A stretch of 64,000 nt of DNA from Cyclonatronum proteinivorum (GTDB taxonomy: Bacteria > Bacteroidota > Rhodothermia > Balneolales > Cyclonatronaceae): assembly GCF_003353065.1 (NCBI RefSeq), contig NZ_CP027806.1, forward strand, positions 1,087,001-1,151,000. The letters run 5' to 3'. The position numbers and the translations under genes were made by a program. Of the stretch, positions 10,401 to 17,022 are shown piece after piece; positions within the stretch are counted from its first letter, which is position 1; every line of letters begins with the position of its first letter. The notes under the pieces are model-generated. The model did not search any database. It was not told the origin of the DNA and was given only the letters and a program-made list of their open reading frames with translations.

Positions 10401-11539
10401 AAGCCGGGGAGGGTGTCGCGTACAATCACCTGATTGCTGAATTCGGGGGTGAAGAGCTGACCAAACCAGAGGGTGCCGGAGCGCTGCTGCGATTCCGGCA
10501 TGTGAAGCTCTTCTTCGATAAAGATAAAATCCCGGAAGCGGTCTATTTCTTCGCTCACGCTGCCCTGCGCCTGAAAAGGCTGCAGGCGTTCGCCGCGCTC
10601 GCTGCCTATGGTCAGATACACAAAGTTGGTCGTTGCGTAGGCGTGTGTGTGGTGGGTCCAGCTGCGGGAGATCGGGTCGAAAATGCGCTCATTGACTTCA
10701 TTGCCGTAGAAAATGACGGCGTCGTTGGCGCCAAAACTGCCGTCGCTTTCGCCTTCGACGATGATGGGAATTTGTGTGAAGGCCGGACGTGCGTCCGCAT
10801 TGGGCAGGGGAAGCTCGTAGCCGTTTGTGCCCCAGAGCTGAATGTTGCGGGGATCGATGTTGTCGGTATCAATGCCAAGATCCCGCAGGTAGGTGCGGTC
10901 GAGCCGGTATATGCCGTTTCGGGTAACGGGGATCTGATACCAGCTGCCGGTGCTCAGCGGGTGATTGCCTTCGCTTTGGATCCGCTGTGAAATGCGCGCG
11001 TAGGCTGCCGCTGCCTGCGGGGTCCAGGTCTGATCATTGTACACCCGTATGCGCAGGCTGCGCGTGATGAGGAACTGATCAGCTTGTGTAGCGTCACGGC
11101 GGGCGATGTTGAGCTGAAGCGCGGAGCGGTACTGTTTGCGCACTTCACGGGGTGCAGAGGCCTGTGCAAGCGGAGCGCGGGTATCGGCAAGGAGGGTGAA
11201 GATGTCTTCTTCGGAACCGTGCTGTGCTTCCACCCTGGAAAGGCGCGGACTACTTGCGCGCACGATGTCCTGTTCGAGAATACGGTACCGAAGCTCACCA
11301 TCGCGGTAAGGAACATCGAGGAAGGCTGGCGCAAACACGCGAAGGCTGTCGTTGGAAAATGCGTACTCCGTGAATTCAGGCGTAGCGTGAACCACCTGCA
11401 AATGCTGCGATTGGGCAGCAAAGGGGGCGGTCATCATCAAAAGAAAAAGACAGAAAACGCGGAATATCGGAGGCACGTGTTTCAAAACTCTACGGGTTGA
11501 ACGAGAAAAAGACGCTTTTGGAGTACAGGCAAAAACCAT
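7493..11539 (-). CDS. porU: PorU, T9SS C25-family sortase
   Basis: About 1348 residues from the ATG at 11539; an upstream ATG at 11674 is in frame but would place over 80 residues before the signal peptide (IFRVFCLFLLMMTAPFAAQSQ). The gingipain-like C25 domain is visible, with the catalytic His in HFSGHGAE (codon 9056-9058, residue 828) and the catalytic Cys in TATCSFGRYDD (codon 8954-8956, residue 862). The N-terminal 600 residues are beta-rich, and the C-terminus carries a FlgD/T9SS-like Ig domain starting YNYPNPMHNF. PorU cleaves cargo sorting domains and attaches cargo to anionic lipopolysaccharide in P. gingivalis. Length and motif order fit PorU rather than a secreted gingipain, and porV follows it. 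Confidence 0.93.
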   Translation of the reverse strand: MVFACTPKASFSRSTRRVLKHVPPIFRVFCLFLLMMTAPFAAQSQHLQVVHATPEFTEYAFSNDSLRVFAPAFLDVPYRDGELRYRILEQDIVRASSPRLSRVEAQHGSEEDIFTLLADTRAPLAQASAPREVRKQYRSALQLNIARRDATQADQFLITRSLRIRVYNDQTWTPQAAAAYARISQRIQSEGNHPLSTGSWYQIPVTRNGIYRLDRTYLRDLGIDTDNIDPRNIQLWGTNGYELPLPNADARPAFTQIPIIVEGESDGSFGANDAVIFYGNEVNERIFDPISRSWTHHTHAYATTNFVYLTIGSERGERLQPFQAQGSVSEEIDRFRDFIFIEEELHMPESQQRSGTLWFGQLFTPEFSNQVIVRDTLPGFIPNSTIEFNARMAGRSRSLMTFEFSRDNAIFGTVNIAPINDLSASTGRSANITNVVRQLNNVTLDNERLEIRARFMTTTPESRGWVDFINIRAERLLAPKNGILHFLSPDLSTSTTQLARYSFTGFSSRPLVMDVTNPVNPVLIPAEGSGSNWSARYFYNPGRKLIAATRFYTPAPGTAVENQNLHGINFFPDYVIVTAERLLEPAQRLADYRAARNGLRPVIVTQNQIFHEFSGGVPDPVAIRDFMKFLYDRAGLSDERMPRYLMLFGNATFDYKGIEDTSVENLVFNFQHYVDADNLTRTGTYGSDDFFGFLGDDEGSWLASDRNNRLDIEIGRIPVVSAEQAHIIIDKIEAFENLDQAGDWRTLFTFTADDNMNSNNNDRDLHTFNADFVAEAIDEDATGIRVRKLYQFSFPLENTPAGRRVPQGTTALVNQINAGTLTLHFSGHGAEQVLTQQRLFQSSDIPRLTNRERPMIMITATCSFGRYDDNVDFSGAEKLMLHDNGGSVAAMTTSRVVFTSSSPNETQDNNFALHIELTRQMVMRNPDGSNRTIGDVYRTTKNFILDNNEAANRNSINNRKFVLLGDPAMSMGLPEQQMEITAINGLPVSTSNAPLQLRSLDRVSVEGRVLGTGGTTDNSFNGEGILRVFDASRLELLPNPDVTCNLLSPDCGFRVQNDILFNGRVSITDGQFSTEFIVPQDIAYSDSLARIHIYGINPGVSDAVGSFSNFFLNGINPNAVNTFEGPQLDAYLNDDSFVNGNLVNRDPTLVVDVFSEGGVNTTGAGVGHEIIGTLRNADRPAEERTFILNEFYTSALDDFTRGRIEYPLDNLEDGAWSLYVRAWDVFNNVGETEIFFDVSGGDELAIRNVYNYPNPMHNFTRFAFEHNQPVGQPLDVFIRVYTLSGRPVAQIRESRITNGNLEMFEWNGRDDDNNRLAAGTYLYHVRVRTDGPNGRQTQEHIERLVIIR

Positions 11540-11794
11540 GAAGGGGGCGTCAAAACGGGAAATCAGTAGCGTATAGTGCGATATTGCGGTTCTTTTGATG
11601 AAAGTGTGAGGGCTTCTAAAAATACTTGTACCTGCCTTCATAAGCAAACAGACTTCACATATACCCGGCAGCATGCGGACGGGTTCCCATTGGTTGGATG
11701 AATTTTTTCAGACGCACGCGCAGCGGGTGATTTTGGAACGCGGATTTTGGGGTTTGGGCTGGGCAGGGCCGGTCGCGATTCCGGGGTTGGTTAT

Positions 11795-11890
11795 CGTTTT
11801 CGCGCGGGGGCGACCACGAGGGGGGCGACCACGAGGGTCGCCCGTACGTTTTCGCGCGGGGCGGGCGACCACAAGGGTGCGCCCGTACAT
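11795..11890. repeat. GC-rich hairpin repeat (GGGCGACC-acgagg-GTCGCCC type)
   Basis: Three adjacent units share GGGCGACCAC(G/A)AGGG, and two of them continue to CGCCCGTAC; each is preceded by TTTTCGCGCGGG or a close variant. The middle unit (about 11823-11841) is a perfect GGGCGACC/GTCGCCC hairpin arm pair; the third carries an extra base, giving GGTGCGCCC. Very similar arrays occur in intergenic DNA of unrelated bacteria (general recollection, not searched). No function is assigned. Confidence 0.75.
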
Positions 11891-11919
11891 TTTCGGGGCC
11901 TAAATGAAATTTTGGATGC

Positions 11920-11959
11920 CATCTTGTTTATCCTGTGAATCTTACAAATCCTGTTCAAA
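11920..11959 (+). repeat. 40 bp module shared with the 47-48 kb repeat cassettes
   Basis: The sequence runs from CATCTTGTTTATCCTG to AAATCCTGTTCAAA. Its reverse complement occurs with few differences at 47147-47188 and 47806-47846, so the same module exists three times in the window, 35 kb apart and in opposite orientation. Confidence 0.75.
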
Positions 11960-12017
11960 GCAATTCGGGAATGCGTTTCTGCCCGTCGCGGCCTTTGCGC
12001 CTTCGTGCACCACTCCC

Positions 12018-12104
12018 AAAAAGCAAGGGACCTATGCCGATTTGGGATTTGCGCGAACCACGAAAGACCGTGATGTTCACGGAGTTTCCCCCAAAAAATA
12101 AAAA
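12018..12104 (+). repeat. Dispersed 84-89 bp intergenic repeat, copy A
   Basis: The repeat begins AAAAAGCAAGGGACCTATG, has a central GATTTGGGA, and ends GTGATGTTCACGGAGTTTCC followed by CCCAAAAAATAAAA. Ends and total length are conserved in the other five copies while most of the middle varies. It lies between porU and the thiolase terminator. Confidence 0.85.
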
Positions 12105-12163
12105 GCCTTACTTCAACCCCTGCAGCCTGTGGTTGAGCTGCCATGTTTTAACCTGAAAAAAGC

Positions 12164-12195
12164 GAAGCCTTCACCTGTTGAGGGGGGAAGGCTTC
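12164..12195 (-). terminator. Rho-independent terminator of the thiolase gene
   Basis: On the minus strand GAAGCCTTC and GAAGGCTTC form a 9 bp stem around a C/A-rich loop, followed by GCTTTTTTC. It begins 35 bp after the thiolase stop codon. Confidence 0.85.
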
Positions 12196-12230
12196 AGTTG
12201 GATAGGCGGATTGAAAATTGCCGAACGGGC

Positions 12231-13409
12231 TTAGATCATTTCGACCACGAGTGCGGATGCGCCGCCGCCGCCGTTGCAGATGCCTGCGCAGCCGGTTTTG
12301 CCGCCGGTGCGTTTGAGGGCGTGCAGCAGGCTCACGATGATGCGGGCGCCGGAGCAGCCGATCGGGTGACCAATGCTGACCGCGCCGCCGTGAATGTTGA
12401 CTTTCGCCGGGTCGAGCTTGAGCAGCTGATTGTTGGCGATGGAAACCACAGAGAAGGCTTCGTTGATTTCGAAGAGGTCGATCTGCTCAACGGTGAGGCC
12501 GGCGCGCTTGAGGGCGCGGGGGATGGCATCAGCCGGGGCAATCGTGAACCACTCGGGCTCTTTGCCGGCACTTGCCTGACCTGTGATGCGCGCGATGGGC
12601 GTGAGGCCAAGCTCGGTGGCTTTTTCTTCGCTCATCACCAAAAGGGCCGCGGCGCCGTCGTTGATGGAGCTCGCGTTGGCCGCTGTGATGGTGCCGTCTT
12701 TCTGGAAAACCGGACGCAGGCCCGGAAGCTTGTCGAAGTTGACGCGGTTGACTTCTTCGTCGGCTTCAACTTTGGTGACATTGCCTTTGCGGTCTTTCAC
12801 ATTGATGGGGATGATTTCATCCTTAAACCAGCCTTCTGCGGTGGCTTTTTGGGCCCGCTTGTAGGACTCAATGGCGAAGGCGTCCTGATCTTCGCGGCTG
12901 ATGTTCATCTCTTTTGCCGTGATTTCAGCGGCGTTGCCCATGTGGAAATCTTTGTACACATCCCAAAGGCCGTCCTTGATGATGCCGTCCTGCGCCTGCA
13001 CGTGTCCGAGTTTGGCGCCATAGCGTTGCTGCGGCAGGTAGTAGGGCACGTTGCTCATGCTCTCCATGCCGCCGGCTACGATTACATCGGCTTCGCCGGT
13101 CTGGATTTGGTTCACGGCCATCATCACGGCTTTCATGCCGGAAGCGCACACTTTGTTGACGGTCGTGCAGGGGGTGTCGTAGCCGAGGCCCGCTTTGAGC
13201 GCGGCCTGACGCGCTGGCGCCTGCCCCATGCCCGCAGTGAGCACGCAGCCCATGATGACTTCCTGCACATCATTGGGTTTGCAGTTGGTTTTTTTGAGGA
13301 GTCCGGTGATGGCTGCCGCGCCCAGCTCAGGGGCGCTGAAGGAGGCGAGGCTTCCGCCAAATGATCCGATCGGCGTGCGGTAGGCGCCGACAATAACGAC
13401 GTTTTTCAT
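12231..13409 (-). CDS. atoB: Acetyl-CoA C-acetyltransferase (thiolase)
   Basis: 392 residues, the usual thiolase II length. The nucleophilic Cys88 lies in NKVCASGMKA, the catalytic His348 in SIGHPIGCSGAR, and the second catalytic Cys378 in the C-terminal CNGGGGAS; NEAFSVV is also present. The enzyme condenses two acetyl-CoA to acetoacetyl-CoA or runs in reverse. No beta-oxidation or polyhydroxybutyrate genes adjoin it, so the direction of its role cannot be told. The gene has its own terminator and starts about 60 bp downstream of the small lipoprotein gene on the same strand. Confidence 0.93.
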   Translation of the reverse strand: MKNVVIVGAYRTPIGSFGGSLASFSAPELGAAAITGLLKKTNCKPNDVQEVIMGCVLTAGMGQAPARQAALKAGLGYDTPCTTVNKVCASGMKAVMMAVNQIQTGEADVIVAGGMESMSNVPYYLPQQRYGAKLGHVQAQDGIIKDGLWDVYKDFHMGNAAEITAKEMNISREDQDAFAIESYKRAQKATAEGWFKDEIIPINVKDRKGNVTKVEADEEVNRVNFDKLPGLRPVFQKDGTITAANASSINDGAAALLVMSEEKATELGLTPIARITGQASAGKEPEWFTIAPADAIPRALKRAGLTVEQIDLFEINEAFSVVSIANNQLLKLDPAKVNIHGGAVSIGHPIGCSGARIIVSLLHALKRTGGKTGCAGICNGGGGASALVVEMI

Positions 13410-13472
13410 AATAATAGCTTCAATTTTTAGGGTGAATGAGGTTTCAGTGGTGAATCAAACAGTTGATATAAG

Positions 13473-14027
13473 TCAAAGATCCGATTCGTCGCGCCAGGAG
13501 CGGAGCTGCCAGTTTTCGGTCGAATCGGGGCGTTCCAGTACAAAATTTACGGCACCATCGGTGCGGATGAGGTCGGAGGCTTCGAGGGCGACCGTGAGGT
13601 CGAAGCGCCGGATGACCTGACTCCGGGTGCGGTCTTCGTTGATATCCTGCGAGAGGATGTTGTTCCAGCGAATCCGGATGTCCTGACTGTTAATGAACAG
13701 CCGGTAGGTACTACTCATTTCTTCGTTGCGCCCCCAGCTTATGTCAACATTGTTGTCGTAATCGCGAAAGGTGAACACGAAATCGCGGGCAATCAGCGGA
13801 CCGTAGAGCGTTGTGTCGCGCAGCTGGTAGGCGTTTTGGAAGCGGGTGAAGAAGCCTTCAATGGTGGAAGGATCCCCGAGCAGGCCGTCGCCGTCGCCTT
13901 CTTCAAGGCCCGGAGCGAAAGGATTCCAGCAGCCCGCCGCGAAGAGCAGCACGAGCGTGACGGCGTAGAGGCCGAGCAGGCGTCGTGCGGAAAAAGGTCG
14001 GGCAGCATGGGATTCGGTTTCGCTCAT
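13473..14027 (-). CDS. Small lipoprotein, probable NTF2-like fold, function unknown
   Basis: 184 residues. An N-terminal basic segment leads into LYAVTLVLLFAAGCW, a good lipobox with Cys near residue 33, so it should be a lipoprotein. The mature part starts with an acidic linker (LEEGDGDGLLGD), then IEGFFTRFQNAYQLRDTTLYG...FVFTFRDYD, a pattern seen in NTF2-like/SnoaL small alpha+beta domains, ending in paired strands (VLERPDSTENWQLRSWRDE). The gene starts 17 bp after the stop of the upstream cystathionine synthase gene, so the two are likely cotranscribed, though no functional link is apparent. I do not recognise a named family. Confidence 0.75.
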   Translation of the reverse strand: MSETESHAARPFSARRLLGLYAVTLVLLFAAGCWNPFAPGLEEGDGDGLLGDPSTIEGFFTRFQNAYQLRDTTLYGPLIARDFVFTFRDYDNNVDISWGRNEEMSSTYRLFINSQDIRIRWNNILSQDINEDRTRSQVIRRFDLTVALEASDLIRTDGAVNFVLERPDSTENWQLRSWRDESDL

Positions 14028-14044
14028 GGGACAGTCGGAGGGTG

Positions 14045-15193
14045 TTAGCCCAGCGCGCGGAAGGCGGTTTCGAGGTCTTCGAGCAGGTCGCCCGCGTCTT
14101 CGATGCCGCAGGAGAGGCGGATGAGCGAGTCGTTGAGCCCGGCTTTGTGCCGGACATCCGCGGGGATGGAGCCGTGCGTCATGCTCGCCGGATGGCTGAT
14201 GAGCGACTCGACCCCGCCCAGGCTCTCGGCGAGGGTGAACAGCTTGGTGTGCTGCATGAAGGTGTGCGCGCTCGGGATGTCGTCCTGTTTCAGGGTGAAG
14301 GAGACCATGCCGCCGAAATCCTTCATTTGTGATTTCGCGACTTCGTGACCGGGGTGCTGTTCGAAGCCGGGGTAGCGCACGCTCTTCACCAGCGGGTGAT
14401 TGCGCAGGTAGCGGGCGACTTCGCGGGCGTTCTCGCAGCTGCGCTCGACGCGCACGGCCAGCGTTTTGATGCCGCGCAGGGTGAGATAGCAGTCCATCGG
14501 ACCGGGAACGGCCCCGGTGCTTTTCACCTGAAAACGCAGGTTTTCGAGTATGTCCTGATGCGAGGTTGCAACCGCACCGCCGATCACATCGGAGTGTCCG
14601 CCGAGATATTTTGTGGTTGAGTGCAGCACGGCGTCCGCGCCGAGTAGCAGCGGCTGCTGCAGGTAGGGCGAAGCGAAGGTGTTATCGACCACGGTCAGGA
14701 TGCCCCGGCTTTTGGCCAGCTCCGTGAGGGCACGGATATCCACGATGTTGAGGAGCGGATTGGTCGGGGTTTCGATCCACAGCATTTTCGTTTCGGGACG
14801 GAGGGCGGCTTCGACATTTTCGGTGCGGGTCATGTCCACAAACGAATATTCGATGCCGAAGGGGGCAAAAACCTGCGTGAACAGCCGGTAGGTGCCGCCA
14901 TACAAATCGTTGGAGGCCACTACGTGATTGCCGGGGCGCAGCATTTTCATGAGGGCATCCATGGCCGCGCAGCCGCTCGCGAAAGCGGCACAGGCGTCAG
15001 CTTCTTCGATACCGGCGATGAGCTGCTCAAGGGCGGTCCGGGTCGGGTTGCCGACCCGCGCGTAATCGTAGCCCTTGTGCATATCCGGGGCCTGCTGCGC
15101 GTAGGTGGAGGTCTGAAAAATGGGCGGCATGACAGCCCCGGAGGTTTCTTCGGGCGCCTGACCGGCATGGATGACTTTGGAGTTGAATTTCAT
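14045..15193 (-). CDS. metB: Cystathionine gamma-synthase/lyase family PLP enzyme
   Basis: 382 residues, normal for the Cys/Met metabolism PLP family. The PLP lysine is K195 in HSTTKYLGGHSD; other family marks are YARVGNPT, the SNDLYGGT strand, the ETPTNP motif and VVDNTF with the cofactor-binding Asp. The enzyme makes cystathionine from an activated homoserine and cysteine, or splits cystathionine. Synthase and lyase cannot be separated by motif here, so the symbol is a best guess. No met or cys genes adjoin it. It ends 17 bp before the small lipoprotein gene. Confidence 0.85.
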   Translation of the reverse strand: MKFNSKVIHAGQAPEETSGAVMPPIFQTSTYAQQAPDMHKGYDYARVGNPTRTALEQLIAGIEEADACAAFASGCAAMDALMKMLRPGNHVVASNDLYGGTYRLFTQVFAPFGIEYSFVDMTRTENVEAALRPETKMLWIETPTNPLLNIVDIRALTELAKSRGILTVVDNTFASPYLQQPLLLGADAVLHSTTKYLGGHSDVIGGAVATSHQDILENLRFQVKSTGAVPGPMDCYLTLRGIKTLAVRVERSCENAREVARYLRNHPLVKSVRYPGFEQHPGHEVAKSQMKDFGGMVSFTLKQDDIPSAHTFMQHTKLFTLAESLGGVESLISHPASMTHGSIPADVRHKAGLNDSLIRLSCGIEDAGDLLEDLETAFRALG

Positions 15194-15512
15194 AAAATCA
15201 AAAGGAGTAGACAGGTTGATCTCGGGCGTAGCGAATTACAGGATATGCGCCGTGTGATGAAAGCGCTTTTTGCGGATAGGCAAAGATACAAAGCTCCGGA
15301 GAGGACTTTTATTTAATGATGTGAAATGATTGGGTTTCAGACCTTCCGCAATATCGGGCGCATTGTAATTTTTTAACCCGTGTATGCTTTCGGGATGGAA
15401 AAATATTCCCTGAAAGCTTGCGATTATTTCCGGCTTATGCAAGTGCCCGCGGACGTCAGCTTTGCGGTGCGGCAGGTGCCTTTGGCTTTTTGAAGATGTC
15501 TGTGCTGAAGAA

Positions 15513-15600
15513 AAAAAGCAAGGGATTTCCCGCAGGTTTGGGGTGACATGACATGGCATTGACCCCCTGATGTTCACGGAGTTTACCCCAAAAAATAAAA
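15513..15600 (+). repeat. Dispersed 84-89 bp intergenic repeat, copy B
   Basis: It begins AAAAAGCAAGGGATTTCC and ends CTGATGTTCACGGAGTTTAC followed by CCCAAAAAATAAAA. It matches copy A at both ends, with an unrelated middle of almost the same length. Confidence 0.85.
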
Positions 15601-15663
15601 GGCTATAACATGGCTGCAAAGCCGGGCTCAGGGGGAGGGGTTTGCAGAAAGGTCCGCGTAAAA

Positions 15664-15696
15664 AAGGCCCGTGCTGAGAAATCAGCGCCGGGCCTT
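15664..15696 (-). terminator. Rho-independent terminator of the TPR lipoprotein gene at 15740
   Basis: On the minus strand AAGGCCCGG and CGGGCCTT form the stem, followed by a run of T. It lies 43 bp after the stop codon. Confidence 0.85.
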
Positions 15697-15739
15697 CGGG
15701 TAATGGGCGGGTTTTACAGGTTGGGGTAGCGTGAGGATG

Positions 15740-16969
15740 CTACAGCGTGCCGGCCTGCGCTCGTGCGGCTTCGGCTTCTTCAAACATGCTGAGGGCTTCG
15801 TACACATCGGCCATGGCAGCCCAGGTTTGGGTGTCTGCCGGATTTTGTTCTGTTACGAACTCGAGGTAGTTGAGGCTTTGGTAGAAGTGTTCTTCGAGCT
15901 GTTGCTGCCGTTCGGTTCCCGAAAGTTCGGGTTGCAGCTCGTAGATTTCACGCAGCATGAAAGCGAGGTTTCGGTGCCAGATTCCGATGGTTTTGTTGGT
16001 GAGGAGGTGATCCTGATTGAGCACGTAGGCGGCTTCCATTTCAACTTCGGCCCGGCTGAAGGTTTCCATGGCGGCAGCGTAGAGCTCGCCGGCCTGGCTC
16101 GTGTTGCCGGGCGAGAGGGCGAGGATTTCCTGAAGCTGTGCAAAACCGGTTTCTGCAAGTACGCGGCCATAGGCGAGTTTACTTTCAACGGTTTGCCCGT
16201 CGAGGCGGCTGAGGCGTTCGAGAATTTCAGCGGCTTCATCCTGCCGGCCAAGCTTTGTGAGGGCATTGGCGAGGCCGCGGCCCGAGTTGATGAGTCCTGC
16301 CCCGTCGTTCCACGATCTGCTGAGGAAGGGGACGGCTTCTTCATACTGACCGCTTTGGTAGTAGAGAAAGCCAAGTGTGGTGATGTGCCGGCTTGAAGCA
16401 AAGCCAGCTTCGTACATGGCAGCGAGGGTTTCGGTGGCAGCTTCGAAATCGTCGAGTTCGTAGTAGAGCTCAAACAGGGTTTCGTAGATGCGGTTGTCTT
16501 CAGGGGAAAGGATGCGGTTGTTTTCGAGGTGCGCAATGGCCGCCCGGCGGTTCTCTTCGCCCAGTGTTTCATTGGAGCTGAGGATGGTTTGCGCGCCCTG
16601 ATCTTCGACCTGTCTGCGGGATTCGAGGATCTCGTCGGCGCGGCGGTTGATCTCGTTGTGGGTTTCTTCCGTTGCTGCTGTGCGGGCATTATCAGCTGCT
16701 TTCACCATGTCGCGGTACAGTGGCTTGCGGTCTTTCGGAGAGAAGTTTTTAGAGAGTTCCGCCACAACTTCTGCGATGAAAAGGTGGGCTTCTGCGTCGT
16801 CGGGGTTGTTGGCTACAGCCTGATTTGCAGCGCGCAGGGCTTCGGTGAGGTTGTTTTCAGCGCGGTAGGTTTCCGCCCGCTCAAAGTGTGAGGTTGAGGA
16901 ACAGGAAAAAATAAACCCGAAGGCCATCACGAGGATGACCATTCGGGTTATTGCGAATGTGAGATTCAC
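15740..16969 (-). CDS. TPR-repeat lipoprotein
   Basis: 409 residues. A signal peptide with lipobox (MAFGFIFSCSS, Cys about residue 23) is followed by helical tetratricopeptide repeats such as AETYRAENNLTEALRAANQAVANNPDDAEAH-type units (first unit near residues 30-65) and later ALTKLGRQDEAAEILERL and WAAMADVYEALSMFEEA. It is probably anchored in the outer or inner membrane facing the periplasm and acts as a scaffold; no partner is obvious. It follows another TPR lipoprotein of similar size by 53 bp on the same strand, and the two look like diverged paralogs. Confidence 0.8.
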   Translation of the reverse strand: MNLTFAITRMVILVMAFGFIFSCSSTSHFERAETYRAENNLTEALRAANQAVANNPDDAEAHLFIAEVVAELSKNFSPKDRKPLYRDMVKAADNARTAATEETHNEINRRADEILESRRQVEDQGAQTILSSNETLGEENRRAAIAHLENNRILSPEDNRIYETLFELYYELDDFEAATETLAAMYEAGFASSRHITTLGFLYYQSGQYEEAVPFLSRSWNDGAGLINSGRGLANALTKLGRQDEAAEILERLSRLDGQTVESKLAYGRVLAETGFAQLQEILALSPGNTSQAGELYAAAMETFSRAEVEMEAAYVLNQDHLLTNKTIGIWHRNLAFMLREIYELQPELSGTERQQQLEEHFYQSLNYLEFVTEQNPADTQTWAAMADVYEALSMFEEAEAARAQAGTL

Positions 16970-17022
16970 GTTGGATGTATAAAAATGTGGAAGTAAAAGT
17001 GAGAGATGCGATCGGGTGAAGA

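Larger units (their letters stand above)
11540..12230. other. Gene-free spacer upstream of porU, filled with repeats
   Basis: This region holds the porU leader (to about 11680), a GC-rich hairpin repeat block (11795-11890), a 40 bp module shared with the 47-48 kb repeats (11920-11959), copy A of the 84-89 bp dispersed repeat (12018-12104) and the thiolase terminator (12164-12195). Open frames here are translations of repeats and not convincing genes. Confidence 0.7.
15194..15739. other. Gene-free spacer with repeat copy B
   Basis: About 545 bp upstream of the cystathionine synthase gene. It contains the dispersed repeat copy B (15513-15600) and the terminator of the TPR lipoprotein gene (15664-15696). 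No supported gene is present. Confidence 0.65.

Noticed and set aside
11540-11674. Extended N-terminus of PorU from the ATG at 11674
   Set aside because: It would put over 80 residues in front of a normal signal peptide; the ATG at 11539 is more plausible, though its n-region is still long.
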